A DNA stretch of 64,000 nucleotides, from contig NZ_CP061913.1 in the NCBI RefSeq assembly GCF_019904175.1, forward strand, positions 4,464,001-4,528,000, read 5' to 3'. Every line of letters begins with the position of its first letter. The first letter of the stretch is position 1. The stretch comes from Dactylosporangium vinaceum. GTDB taxonomy: Bacteria > Actinomycetota > Actinomycetes > Mycobacteriales > Micromonosporaceae. The translations under genes were made by a program, and so were the position numbers. This document shows, piece by piece, positions 18,330 through 26,064 of the stretch. The notes under the pieces are model-generated. The model was given only the letters and a program-made list of their open reading frames with translations, was not told the DNA's origin and did not search any database.

Positions 18330-18666
18330 TCCGACAAGACGTCCGATCTCCGGGCACACCGCCCAGCAGCACCACCGCCGTGACCAGAGCGAGGACCTGC
18401 GTACCGCGGGGCATGCGCACGAGCAGATCGGCGCGGGTCGGCTGAGCCGGTGAAAGCGCCAGGCCGCCGGTCGCGTCGAGGTGCTCGCGCGAGGCAGCCA
18501 GGTCCGGGCCGGTCATGGACAGGCTCAGCCGGCTCGGCGCCGTAGCCTGGTCGGCGGGCACATCACACGAATCTATGCACGGCGCGCCATCCCGGCACGG
18601 CCGATCCGCGCGACTTGCGGCCGCCGCGTGCCGGCCGCCATCGGGCTGCGTTCGCTCCTGGCCGCT
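18330..18666. other. intergenic stretch between SDR and response regulator genes
   Basis: A 337-bp region. A minus-strand frame here includes a hydrophobic run (TQVLALVTAVVLLGG) that could be the relic of a sensor or transporter. It lacks a convincing start or domain, so I do not call a gene. Confidence 0.3.
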
Positions 18667-19134
18667 TCAGGCGTCCCGGTGGGGGAGGGTGACGGCGGTC
18701 CCGTAGAAACGGCGGATCTCGGTGATGGTCCGGTCGAACTGGTCGAGGTCGATCGGCTTGGTGATGTAGGCGTTGGCGTGAGCGCCGTAGCTGTCGAGGA
18801 TGTCGGTGACCGCTGCCGACGTGGTGAACACGATGACCGGGATCGTCTTGAGCTGCTCATCGCGCTTGACTTCGGCGAGGACCTGGCGGCCGTCGATGCG
18901 AGGCATGTTCAGGTCGAGCAGGATCAAGTCTGGGCGTTGCGCGTCGGCGTATGGGGCGTCGCGGCGCAGGAACGCCAGCGCCTCGACCCCGTCGGCGACG
19001 TGGTGCAACCGGTGCTCGGCGTCGTGCTCGGCGAACGCCTCCTCGATCAGGGTGACGTCCGCCGGGTCGTCGTCGACGATGAGCACGTCCAGCGGCGCCA
19101 TGCCGTGCCGGGGCAACGATGTCACAACGTCCAT
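18667..19134 (-). CDS. response regulator, Rcp1-like single receiver domain
   Basis: A receiver-only protein of about 155 residues. The acidic pocket is VLIVDDDPAD, the phosphorylated aspartate is in LILLDLNMPRIDG, then the TTSAAVTDI threonine/serine and AYITKPIDLDQF lysine. Stand-alone receivers of this type (Rcp1/CheY-like) often work with phytochrome or other orphan histidine kinases, and no kinase gene is adjacent. Start is uncertain: ATG 19134 or ATG 19101 (MAPLDVLIVDDD); neither has a strong ribosome site. Downstream there is no output domain. Confidence 0.85.
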   Translation of the reverse strand: MDVVTSLPRHGMAPLDVLIVDDDPADVTLIEEAFAEHDAEHRLHHVADGVEALAFLRRDAPYADAQRPDLILLDLNMPRIDGRQVLAEVKRDEQLKTIPVIVFTTSAAVTDILDSYGAHANAYITKPIDLDQFDRTITEIRRFYGTAVTLPHRDA

Positions 19135-19441
19135 CTTCCAATATCGACCGCGCAACTGCTTCGCAGCGCCGGCACATCGAACATATCGCCGCTGGCGGAG
19201 ACCGGCACGGCGCTGCAGCGGTTGGTACCACGGTGGTCCGGCATCCTGGTGGGTGTCGGCGGGGTCGTGCCGTGCGCTCGTCCCGTGGCGTCGTGTGAGC
19301 AGTGAAGGCGTTCGCGGCGTGTAGGAACGGGGACTCACGCCAGGCGCGGGCGCAGCGGGGTCGTGTTTACCGCGGGGTTGGGCCGGGCAATCTCCTGTCG
19401 GCGGCGAATTCGGCGCCGTTGATTGGCTTCAGGAGGACATT
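19135..19441. other. intergenic stretch before the GlsB gene
   Basis: A 307-bp divergent region. It must contain the promoters for the receiver protein and the GlsB-type gene, but I see no clear operator, hairpin or small gene. Confidence 0.3.
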
Positions 19442-19723
19442 GTGACCGTCACCGGAATCATTACGGCGCTGATCGTCGGTTTGATCATCGGCGCGCTCGG
19501 CAGGCTGGTGGTCCCGGGTCGCCAGAACATCCCGATCTGGCTGACCATGGTCATCGGTGTTGTCGCGGCTCTGATCGGTACCGCCATCGCCAACGCCATC
19601 GGCGTGTCCACCGACACCCCTGGTGTGGACTGGGGCGAGCTGCTCGTGCAGGTCATCGTCGCCGCTGTCGGCGTGGCGATCACCGTGGCGGTCATGGGCC
19701 GCGGCCGTCGCAGCGCCCTCTGA
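19442..19723 (+). CDS. GlsB/YeaQ/YmgE family stress-response membrane protein
   Basis: A 93-residue protein of the transglycosylase-associated (GlsB) family with three hydrophobic segments. The motif GLIIGALGRLVVPG is in the first loop. A second helix (WLTMVIGVVAALIGTAIA) and a third (VIVAAVGVAITVAVM) follow, with a short basic tail. Members are induced by general stress. GTG 19442 follows AGGAGGACATT, a strong ribosome site. It is monocistronic and followed by a perfect terminator. Confidence 0.88.
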   Translation: MTVTGIITALIVGLIIGALGRLVVPGRQNIPIWLTMVIGVVAALIGTAIANAIGVSTDTPGVDWGELLVQVIVAAVGVAITVAVMGRGRRSAL

Positions 19724-19764
19724 CCGTCACGGTCGCAACGGCACACCCGCACCACCTGATCTGA

Positions 19765-19800
19765 CTGCGGTCCCCGGGCTTCACGGCCCGGGGACCGCAG
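19765..19800 (+). terminator. perfect 15-bp stem terminator after the GlsB gene
   Basis: CTGCGGTCCCCGGGC pairs without mismatch with GCCCGGGGACCGCAG around the loop TTCACG, and a short T-rich run (CCGTTTG) follows. Confidence 0.85.
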
Positions 19801-19938
19801 CCGTTTGTACCCGGATCGTCTGCGGCCGGTTGATCGTTTCCGGATGCCGAGGGCGAAGCCGGATGCACGTCCTGCTTGAGGCCGGCCGTGCGGGGTACCA
19901 CAACGTGGAGCGCACCACGCCGAGGAGGCGCGAGAACC

Positions 19939-20424
19939 ATGACAGATGACTCGGCGATCGGCAGTCACACTTCCACGGTCCACGCGCGACGCCGCGAGAA
20001 TCCGCAGCAGCGCATCCGGCAGCTCATGTGGCGCCCGGTCGGCGGGGGCCGGGTCGCTGTCGTCGGCCGCGCGCGTAACTGGCTGACCAGATCTCTGCCG
20101 CGGCTCGTCGGGCTCAACGCTCGCATCCAGCTGGGCGAGGACACCGAACTGCTGCTGTCCGAACTCATCACCAACGCCGTCCTGTACGCCGGCGGCGTCA
20201 CCACCGTCCGGTTGCGCCTCACCGGCACAGTGCTTCGTCTCACCGTCTGCGACCATGCGACCGCGACCCCGACGGCACGGACCGCTACGACCGACGACGA
20301 GCACGGTCGAGGTATCGCCCTCGTCACGGCCCTTGCCGTCCGATGGGGTGTCGAGCGCAGCCGGACCATAGCGGGAAAATGTGTCTGGCTGGAGCTGTCC
20401 ACTGCGGCCACCTCGGCTGCCTAG
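19939..20424 (+). CDS. RsbW-like ATP-binding protein (HATPase_c_2)
   Basis: A 161-residue GHKL-fold protein. The N box is LLLSELITNAVLYAGG near residues 70-85, VCDHATATPT replaces the usual G1 box, and EHGRGIALVTALAVRWGVE is the G2 region. Such single-domain ATPases act as anti-sigma-factor kinases or their relatives in actinomycetes. The G1 box lacks the usual DxGxG, so kinase activity is uncertain. ATG 19939 has GAGGAG upstream. It stands alone with no adjacent anti-anti-sigma gene. Confidence 0.83.
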   Translation: MTDDSAIGSHTSTVHARRRENPQQRIRQLMWRPVGGGRVAVVGRARNWLTRSLPRLVGLNARIQLGEDTELLLSELITNAVLYAGGVTTVRLRLTGTVLRLTVCDHATATPTARTATTDDEHGRGIALVTALAVRWGVERSRTIAGKCVWLELSTAATSAA

Positions 20425-20546
20425 TCGGCATCCCGGATGACACGTCCCGGCGTTGGAACACGGAGGCCGGGTGAGCAGCCTGACCCGACGAGGCACCGTC
20501 ATGCCCACTGTCTCGTGAGGGCAGCGAAGGGGTACCGTCCACGGCT

Positions 20547-21389
20547 GTGGAAGCGTTCTTCCGTAACGGCATGCGGTTCACAACGGTGGATGAGGGGACG
20601 GCGGACGTCGGGACGATCGTGCTGCTGCACGGATTCCCGCAACGATCGCGGTCATGGACCGACACATCTCGGCACCTGGTCGCGGCCGGCTACCGGGTCA
20701 TCGCTCCGGATCAGCGCGGATACACCCCGCAGGCCCGCCCGCGGTCCCGGCGCGCCTACCGGCTCAACGAGCTCGTGTCGGACGTCGTGGCCCTGCTCGA
20801 CACCGCCGGCGTCGACCGCGCCCACCTGGTCGGCCATGACTGGGGTGGAGGGGTCGCGTGGATGTTCGCCGCCGCGAGGCCGGACCGCCTGCACTCCCTG
20901 ACCGTCGTTTCCGCGCCGCACCCGCGGGCGGTGGTCAAGGCCATGCTGACCAGTCGGCAGCTGGTGCAGGCCTGGCACGTCGGATTCTTCCAGTTGCCGT
21001 GGCTGCCCGAGGCCGCCATCCGGTGGCGGGGTGGCCGGATCGCGGTGGCCCTGCTCAAACGATCCGGCCTCAGCGATCAGATGGCGCGGGAGTACACCGA
21101 CCGGCTCCTCAACGATCCCGGCTGCCTGGCCGCTGCGCTGCGGTGGTACCGGGCCATGCCCCTCGACACGGCAGCCGGCCTCAGGACCGGCGCGATCACC
21201 GTCCCGACGACGTACGTCTGGAGCACGGACGACATCGCCATCGGCCGCCGGGCCGCGGAGCTGACCAGCCGGTGGGTGACCGGCCGTTTCGACTTCAAGG
21301 TGCTCGAAGGTGTCTCGCACTGGATCCCGGAGCAGGTGCCCGAGACACTTGCCGCGCTCATTCTGGACCGGGCCAGGAGCGCTCGTTGA
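20547..21389 (+). CDS. alpha/beta hydrolase, epoxide hydrolase-like
   Basis: A 280-residue hydrolase. The N-terminal HGFPQRSRSW carries the oxyanion HGFP motif, the nucleophile is Asp in VGHDWGGGVAW near residue 100, and the cap domain spans about 130-210. The terminal histidine is in LEGVSHWIPEQVP near 260. HxDWGG with aspartate as nucleophile fits epoxide hydrolases and haloalkane dehalogenases rather than esterases. The GTG start at 20547 gives MEAFFRNGMRFTTVDEG. The substrate is unknown. It converges with hsp20, separated by a terminator. Confidence 0.88.
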   Translation: MEAFFRNGMRFTTVDEGTADVGTIVLLHGFPQRSRSWTDTSRHLVAAGYRVIAPDQRGYTPQARPRSRRAYRLNELVSDVVALLDTAGVDRAHLVGHDWGGGVAWMFAAARPDRLHSLTVVSAPHPRAVVKAMLTSRQLVQAWHVGFFQLPWLPEAAIRWRGGRIAVALLKRSGLSDQMAREYTDRLLNDPGCLAAALRWYRAMPLDTAAGLRTGAITVPTTYVWSTDDIAIGRRAAELTSRWVTGRFDFKVLEGVSHWIPEQVPETLAALILDRARSAR

Positions 21390-21417
21390 GATGCATGCCC
21401 TTCGCTACGACCGTTAC

Positions 21418-21447
21418 GGCCCGGCACCCGGGGCGGAGTGCCGGGCC
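21418..21447. terminator. stem-loop between convergent hydrolase and hsp20
   Basis: A 10-bp stem (GGCCCGGCAC with GTGCCGGGCC) around a 10-nt loop, placed between two convergent gene ends. Confidence 0.65.
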
Positions 21448-21506
21448 GCTTCGAAGGTGACCCGGAGCGAGGTGATACGAGCAGCGCGGTGTCCGCGAGG
21501 AGCGGG

Positions 21507-21938
21507 TCAGGCGTTGATCTGCTTGCGGCCGGAGTCGCCGGAGCCGACGCTGATCTTGCGGGGCTTGGCCTTCTCCGAGACCGGGATCCGCAGTTCCAGG
21601 ACGCCGTTGTCGTAGCTGGCCTCGAGCCTGTCGGTGTCAAGGGTGTCGGCCAGGAACAGCTGCCGGCTGAACACGCCCATTGGGCGCTCGGAGATCACGG
21701 TCTCGACGCCGTCCTTGGTGGTGCGCTGTCGCTGGGCCTTGACTTGCAACACGTTGCGTTCGACGGTCAGCTCAATCGAGTCGGGGTCGACGCCGGGCAG
21801 GTCGAAGTGCACGTTGAACCAGTCGCCGTCGCGTTCGGCGTCGACGTGCATCACCGTGGGTCGGCTGGCGGTGCCGGTCAGCTGTTCGAAGACGCGGTCA
21901 AGGTCGCGGAACGGGTCAGTACGCATCAGCATGGTCAT
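21507..21938 (-). CDS. hsp20: Hsp20/alpha-crystallin family small heat-shock protein
   Basis: A 143-residue ATP-independent holdase. The alpha-crystallin domain covers about 38-130, beginning HVDAERDGDWFNVHFDLPGVDPDSIELTVE and ending with the ASYDNGVLELRIPVSEKAKPRKI strand region; the IPV tail motif is present. Starts at ATG 21938 or at the next methionine (MLMRTD). It is divergent from a J-protein gene with a HAIR inverted repeat about 60-80 bp upstream, so repression by HspR is likely. Related mycobacterial proteins (Hsp20, HspX) are induced by heat or hypoxia. Confidence 0.94.
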   Translation of the reverse strand: MTMLMRTDPFRDLDRVFEQLTGTASRPTVMHVDAERDGDWFNVHFDLPGVDPDSIELTVERNVLQVKAQRQRTTKDGVETVISERPMGVFSRQLFLADTLDTDRLEASYDNGVLELRIPVSEKAKPRKISVGSGDSGRKQINA

Positions 21939-21996
21939 CTCCTCCTTGGTGCTCCTTCACCAAAGGCCTGGGGTCCGGGCGAAGATACCCCGGTGG

Positions 21997-22015
21997 TTGA
22001 GTGTCCTTGACTCAA
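21997..22015. promoter_or_regulatory. HAIR element (HspR binding site) for hsp20
   Basis: TTGAGT-N7-ACTCAA is a perfect inverted repeat and matches the HspR-associated inverted repeat (consensus CTTGAGT-N7-ACTCAAG) except the outermost base on each side. It is located 59 bp upstream of the hsp20 start. Confidence 0.85.
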
Positions 22016-22146
22016 CTTGTCTCTACGTTCACAACGAATCCGAGGCAACGTCAAGGTCCTTGTTGGAGAAATCTCCGCGAGCGCATGTCCGGTCCCGCGG
22101 TCATCGAGATGACTGGAGCTGCGAGACCTGGACCACACCAAGATAG

Positions 22147-22165
22147 TTGACAGCACTCGGCTCAA
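22147..22165. promoter_or_regulatory. second, imperfect HAIR element before the J-protein operon
   Basis: TTGACA-N7-GCTCAA keeps the 7-nt spacing and one intact half-site of the HspR repeat. It lies 60 bp before the small reading frame at 22226 and overlaps a possible -35 TTGACA. Confidence 0.65.
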
Positions 22166-22225
22166 GTTCTAATGGTTGATGACGAAGGCTTCCGGCGATT
22201 CCCGCAGGTGTGAGGGAGGTTGACC

Positions 22226-22336
22226 ATGGCTGCGCCGTACGTGTCCACATGGGCACCGTGCACACCGCCGAGCGCTTCTCCGCACGAGGGCGACCAGACG
22301 GCACTGCGCAACTGCGGCAGCTCGGACAAGGAGTGA
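22226..22336 (+). CDS. small reading frame (36 aa) directly ahead of the J-protein gene
   Basis: An ATG at 22226 follows GAGGGAGG and encodes 36 residues (begins MAAPYVSTWAPCTPP, ends GSSDKE). The stop at 22334-22336 lies 4 bp before the GTG of the J-protein gene, and the AAGGAG site for that gene is inside its last codons. This spacing suggests translational coupling. The peptide has two cysteines and no known domain. It could be a genuine small protein or a leader that sets J-protein expression. Confidence 0.5.
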   Translation: MAAPYVSTWAPCTPPSASPHEGDQTALRNCGSSDKE

Positions 22337-22340
22337 AGCG

Positions 22341-23324
22341 GTGGCTACCACAACAGGCGACTACTACCAGGTGCTGGGGGTGCAGCGGTCAGCCGGTCAG
22401 GACGAGATTCAGCGCGCCTACCGCAAGCTGGCCCGGCGCTTCCACCCGGACATCAACCAAGAACCCGGCGCGGACGAGCGTTTCAAGGACATCAACCAGG
22501 CGTACGAGGTGCTCTCGGATCCGAAGAAGCGCTCCCGCTACGACCGCTACGGTGCCCAGTGGCGGCAGGTTCCCGAGCACTACGACGGTCCGGCACCCGA
22601 CGCCGGCCCGTTCGGCGGTGGCGACGGGCGGCGGGTGTACTTCAACCCCGGCGCCGGCGGGTTCGACGAAGCTGGATTCGGCGGCCCGGACCTCGACGAC
22701 GTGCTGGCCGGGTTGTTCGGCGGCCGCGCCGGCGGTTTCGGCCCAGGCCGCCGCGTGTCGGCACCGGGCGCGGACAGCGAGGCCGAGATCGAGCTGCCGG
22801 TGGAGGATGCCTACGCCGGCGGCCTCCGGCGGATCGCCCTGCAGGCCGGAGCCGGCCTGCGCCATCTCGACGTCACCATCCCGGCCGGGGTGGTCGACGG
22901 GCAACGAATCCGCCTGGCCGGGCAAGGCGCGAGCGGGCTCGGCGGCGGCCCGCGTGGTGACCTGTACCTGATCGTGCGGCTCGCCCCACATCCGCGGTAC
23001 CGGGTCAACGGCCGTGACATCGCCGTCGAGCTCCCGGTCGCCCCATGGGAAGCCGCGCTGGGGGCGAACGTGCCGGTGGATACGCCGGGCGGCCGGGTGC
23101 AGGTGCAGGTGCCGGCCGGATCGTCGTCCGGGCGGCGGCTGCGGCTGCGCGGCCGCGGCATGCCCCACCCACGAGGCGTCGCCGGTGACCTGTACGCCGA
23201 AGTCAAGATCGTCATCCCGGCTCAACCGACCCCGGACGAGCGAGCGCTGTGGCAGCGTCTCGCGCAGGCTTCGACGTTCGACCCGCGGGCGGCCCGCACC
23301 GGGGCCGAGGGAGGCCGATCGTGA
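22341..23324 (+). CDS. class B J-domain chaperone (DnaJ C-terminal domain, CbpA-like)
   Basis: A 327-residue J-protein. The J domain is at about 7-70 with HPD at 35-37. A Gly/Phe-rich linker follows (about 85-135, GPFGGGDGRR...). Two C-terminal substrate-binding domains span about 150-315. The zinc-finger cysteine repeats of DnaJ are absent, so it is CbpA/class B type. It stimulates DnaK ATPase and binds unfolded protein. GTG 22341 follows AAGGAG. Divergent hsp20 and the HAIR sites suggest HspR-controlled co-expression; no dnaK is in the window. Confidence 0.93.
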   Translation: MATTTGDYYQVLGVQRSAGQDEIQRAYRKLARRFHPDINQEPGADERFKDINQAYEVLSDPKKRSRYDRYGAQWRQVPEHYDGPAPDAGPFGGGDGRRVYFNPGAGGFDEAGFGGPDLDDVLAGLFGGRAGGFGPGRRVSAPGADSEAEIELPVEDAYAGGLRRIALQAGAGLRHLDVTIPAGVVDGQRIRLAGQGASGLGGGPRGDLYLIVRLAPHPRYRVNGRDIAVELPVAPWEAALGANVPVDTPGGRVQVQVPAGSSSGRRLRLRGRGMPHPRGVAGDLYAEVKIVIPAQPTPDERALWQRLAQASTFDPRAARTGAEGGRS

Positions 23325-23432
23325 CCCGGCACGCCCTGACCCGACGCCGCTGCCCGCCAGTTGGTCGCGGATGCGGTCATCCGGGCGCGGTGCTGTAGGC
23401 AACAGCGCGGATCGGCGCACCGGGCCCAGGTC

Positions 23433-23900
23433 CTACATCTCGGCCAGAATCTTCGCCTTGGCCTGCTCGTACTCGGCCGGCGACAGCGCACCGGAGTCCC
23501 GCAGGGACTGCAGCATGGTCAACCTGACGAGTGGGTCCGTCGTCGGGGCCGGCTGCGCGGTGCTGGGCCCGGCCGTGAACAATTGCCCCTCGTTGATGGT
23601 GACAAGCGTGCCGAACGGCGGAGCCGCCGCAAAGGGGCGCGAGTGCCGCTGGGGCGGTGGGACAGGCGCCGGCGGCCCGAACCGAAGCCGGCCCAGGATG
23701 AAGCTGGCGAGGCTGCCGATGATGGCCAGCGGCAGGATGAACGCCCACGTGCCGGTCCCTGGTGGGCATTGCCGGGCAGAGACGTGGTTGCCGCCGGATG
23801 CACAGGATCCGCCCCGAATCAGCTGGAAAAGCGCGAAGAGAGCGACGCCCACGCAGGCGACGCCGAGCAGGAAGCCGATTATGGAACGAACCCGATACAT
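23433..23900 (-). CDS. membrane protein with C-terminal SHOCT domain
   Basis: A 155-residue protein. Two transmembrane helices lie at about 5-27 and 50-68 with a Cys-containing loop between (CASGG...RQCPPG). A Pro-rich linker follows, and the last 30 residues form a SHOCT motif: LVRLTMLQSLRDSGALSPAEYEQAKAKILAE. SHOCT is a short helical oligomerisation module. The ATG at 23900 gives MYRVRSIIGF; the frame continues open upstream but that sequence overlaps the sigma gene antisense and is not credible. Confidence 0.78.
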   Translation of the reverse strand: MYRVRSIIGFLLGVACVGVALFALFQLIRGGSCASGGNHVSARQCPPGTGTWAFILPLAIIGSLASFILGRLRFGPPAPVPPPQRHSRPFAAAPPFGTLVTINEGQLFTAGPSTAQPAPTTDPLVRLTMLQSLRDSGALSPAEYEQAKAKILAEM

Positions 23901-24086
23901 CACACGGTGACCGTATAGATCAAGGTGTTCCACCCGCGTCGTTGCGTACGGAATGCGACTGTCGCCGCTCCCGGACGACCGCGTGGACGTCCCCGCGACA
24001 GTCGTCGGTGTCGCTGTAGCGTGAGGGTGGTGGGCCGTGTTCCTGGGAAGACTTTGTATCGGGTCGGCGAGCCCGATGCGGTGTAG

Positions 24087-25079
24087 TTGCTGGCGGCGGC
24101 GCGGGCCGGTGATGGTGACGCCTTCGGCCTCTTGGTCGGGCCGCTGCTGGACGAGCTGCGGGCGCACTGCTACCGGATGCTCGGGTCGGTTCATGACGCG
24201 CAGGACGCGGTCCAGGAGACCTTGAACCGGGCGTGGCGAAGCTTGGACCGGTTTGAGGATCATGGATCGATTCGGGCGTGGTTGTACAAGATCGCGACGA
24301 ACCGGACGCTGACGGCTCTCGAGCGCCGGGGGCGGCGCGAGCTGCCCACCGACCTGAGCCCGGGCGGCGCTCCACTGGCGGAGGCGCAGTGGCTGGAGCC
24401 GTACCCGGATCGGCTGATGAGCTGGACTGAGCAGCTCGGTCCGGAGGCCCGCGTCGTGGCCCGGGAGAGTGTGGAGTTGGCGTTCGTCGCCGCCGTGCAG
24501 CGGCTGTCCGCTCGCCAGCGAGCCGTCCTGCTGATGCGCGACGTCCTCGGTTACGCCGCCGGCGAGGTCGCCGACCTGCTGGACACGACGGTCCCGGCGG
24601 TCAACAGCGCACTGCAGCGGGCCCGGAAGGTGCTTGCCGGCCTGCTGCCGGACGCCAGCCAGCAGCGGACTCTCGGCGCGCTGGGTGAGGACGGGCAACG
24701 GGAGCTGGCCAAGCGGTACATGAGCGCGTGGGAGGCCGGTGACGTCGACGCCATTGTGGCGATGCTGACCGAGGATGCGCGGTACTCGATGCCGCCGTTG
24801 AGCGTCTGGTACGAAGGCCGCGACGGGGTCCGCGGATTCCTGGCCGGCACGGTATCGCGATATCGGTGGCGCTTCCTGCCGGCCCGGGCGAGCGGGCAGC
24901 TCGCATTCGGTACATACCTGTGGAGCGACGAGCGCGGTGTGTACGCGCCGGCCGGCCTGGACCTGATAGCGCTCCGCGGCCGGCGGGTGGCCGAGGTGGT
25001 CTCGTTTCTCGACGCCGACTTCCCGACGTTCGGCCTGCCGGCTCAACTCACCGGCAATTTCCCCGTCGCGGTGCGATGA
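24087..25079 (+). CDS. ECF sigma factor with C-terminal SnoaL-like domain
   Basis: A 330-residue sigma factor. Region 2 spans about 10-85 (ELRAHCYRMLGSVHDAQDAVQETLNRAWRSLDRF then IRAWLYKIATNRTL). Region 4 spans about 140-195 (RLSARQRAVLLMRDVLGYAAGEVADLLDTTVPAVNSALQRARK). Residues 205-325 form a SnoaL/NTF2 fold that in such ECFs modulates activity instead of a separate anti-sigma factor. An in-frame TAG immediately precedes the TTG at 24087, so the start is TTG or slightly internal. The next gene is itself a SnoaL protein, which may be its target or partner. Confidence 0.9.
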   Translation: MLAAARAGDGDAFGLLVGPLLDELRAHCYRMLGSVHDAQDAVQETLNRAWRSLDRFEDHGSIRAWLYKIATNRTLTALERRGRRELPTDLSPGGAPLAEAQWLEPYPDRLMSWTEQLGPEARVVARESVELAFVAAVQRLSARQRAVLLMRDVLGYAAGEVADLLDTTVPAVNSALQRARKVLAGLLPDASQQRTLGALGEDGQRELAKRYMSAWEAGDVDAIVAMLTEDARYSMPPLSVWYEGRDGVRGFLAGTVSRYRWRFLPARASGQLAFGTYLWSDERGVYAPAGLDLIALRGRRVAEVVSFLDADFPTFGLPAQLTGNFPVAVR

Positions 25080-25143
25080 GTTTGCCGGTCGGCCCGGGTT
25101 GTAGTCCTGACGGACGCGTCATCCCGCAGGAACGGAGCCGAGC

Positions 25144-26031
25144 ATGCCCACCAACGAGGAACAGATCCGCACCCTGATCGAGCGCTGGGCCGACGCGGTC
25201 GACGGCGGCGACCTCACTGCGGTCGTTGCCGACCATGCCGAGGACATCGTGATGTTCGACGTGCCGCCACCGCATCAGGGCGTCCGCGGCCTCGACGCCT
25301 ACCGTTCGACCTGGCCGCCGTTCTTGCGGTGGCAGGCCGGCGGTGCCTCGTTCGAGATCGAGTCGCTGGACATCACCGCCGGCGACGATGTCGCCTTCGC
25401 GTATGCCCTGCTGCGCTGTGGCACCGAGCAGCACTTCGCCGACGATCCCGGCAACCGGCTGCGGGTGACATTCGGCCTGCGCAAGCAGGACGGTCGGTGG
25501 ATCGTCGCCCACGAGCACCACTCGTTTCCGCTCACGGCCGGGGCCGACGCCGCAGACCGGGCGCCCGAGCGGGATCAGAACCAGCACAATCTCGCCGACG
25601 AGCTGCGCCTACTCCACCAACGCTGGTTCGACAGCACGGCGGCGAAAGACCTCGATGGCCTGATGGCACCGATCGCCGACGACGTCATCTCGTACGAGCA
25701 CGAACAGCCGTTGCAGTACGTCGGTGTCGAAGCCGTGCGCGAGGTGTGCAAGGCGGGCCTCGACGCATCCGGCGCCGGTACCGTCACCTGGACCGTACCC
25801 GACCTGAAAATCGTGGTCGACGGCGATCTCGCCGTCGCGTGGGGCCTGAATCACATAGGTCTGCACCCCATCGACGCCCAGGGCACCGAGAGCTGGTCAC
25901 GGGGGACTCGGGTCTTCCAACGCAGGAACGGCGCCTGGCTGATGGTCCATCAGCACCTGTCCTACCCCTACGACCCAGCCACCGGCACCACCACCACCGA
26001 CCTCCACCCCCACCAGCTCCAATCCGGCTGA
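25144..26031 (+). CDS. double SnoaL-like domain protein
   Basis: A 295-residue protein consisting of two NTF2-fold units of the SgcJ/EcaC or SnoaL_3 type. Domain 1 covers about 3-130 (IRTLIERWADAVDGGDL, GDDVAFAYALLRCGT, GRWIVAHEHHSFPL). Domain 2 covers about 150-280 (LRLLHQRWFDSTAAKDLDGL, GDLAVAWGLNHIG, GAWLMVHQHLSYPY). The two repeat the same W(I/L)(V/M)xH(E/Q)H strand. Most relatives have a single domain, so this is a fusion or duplication. It lies 64 bp after the SnoaL-tailed ECF sigma gene on the same strand. Function is unknown. Confidence 0.8.
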   Translation: MPTNEEQIRTLIERWADAVDGGDLTAVVADHAEDIVMFDVPPPHQGVRGLDAYRSTWPPFLRWQAGGASFEIESLDITAGDDVAFAYALLRCGTEQHFADDPGNRLRVTFGLRKQDGRWIVAHEHHSFPLTAGADAADRAPERDQNQHNLADELRLLHQRWFDSTAAKDLDGLMAPIADDVISYEHEQPLQYVGVEAVREVCKAGLDASGAGTVTWTVPDLKIVVDGDLAVAWGLNHIGLHPIDAQGTESWSRGTRVFQRRNGAWLMVHQHLSYPYDPATGTTTTDLHPHQLQSG

Positions 26032-26064
26032 GCGGCGCGGTAGGTGCCGCATTGGACAGCTGCT

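Noticed and set aside
18286..18561. A minus-strand frame with a hydrophobic run, possibly a sensor kinase relic
   Set aside because: It overlaps the end of the SDR gene and has no clear start or family match.
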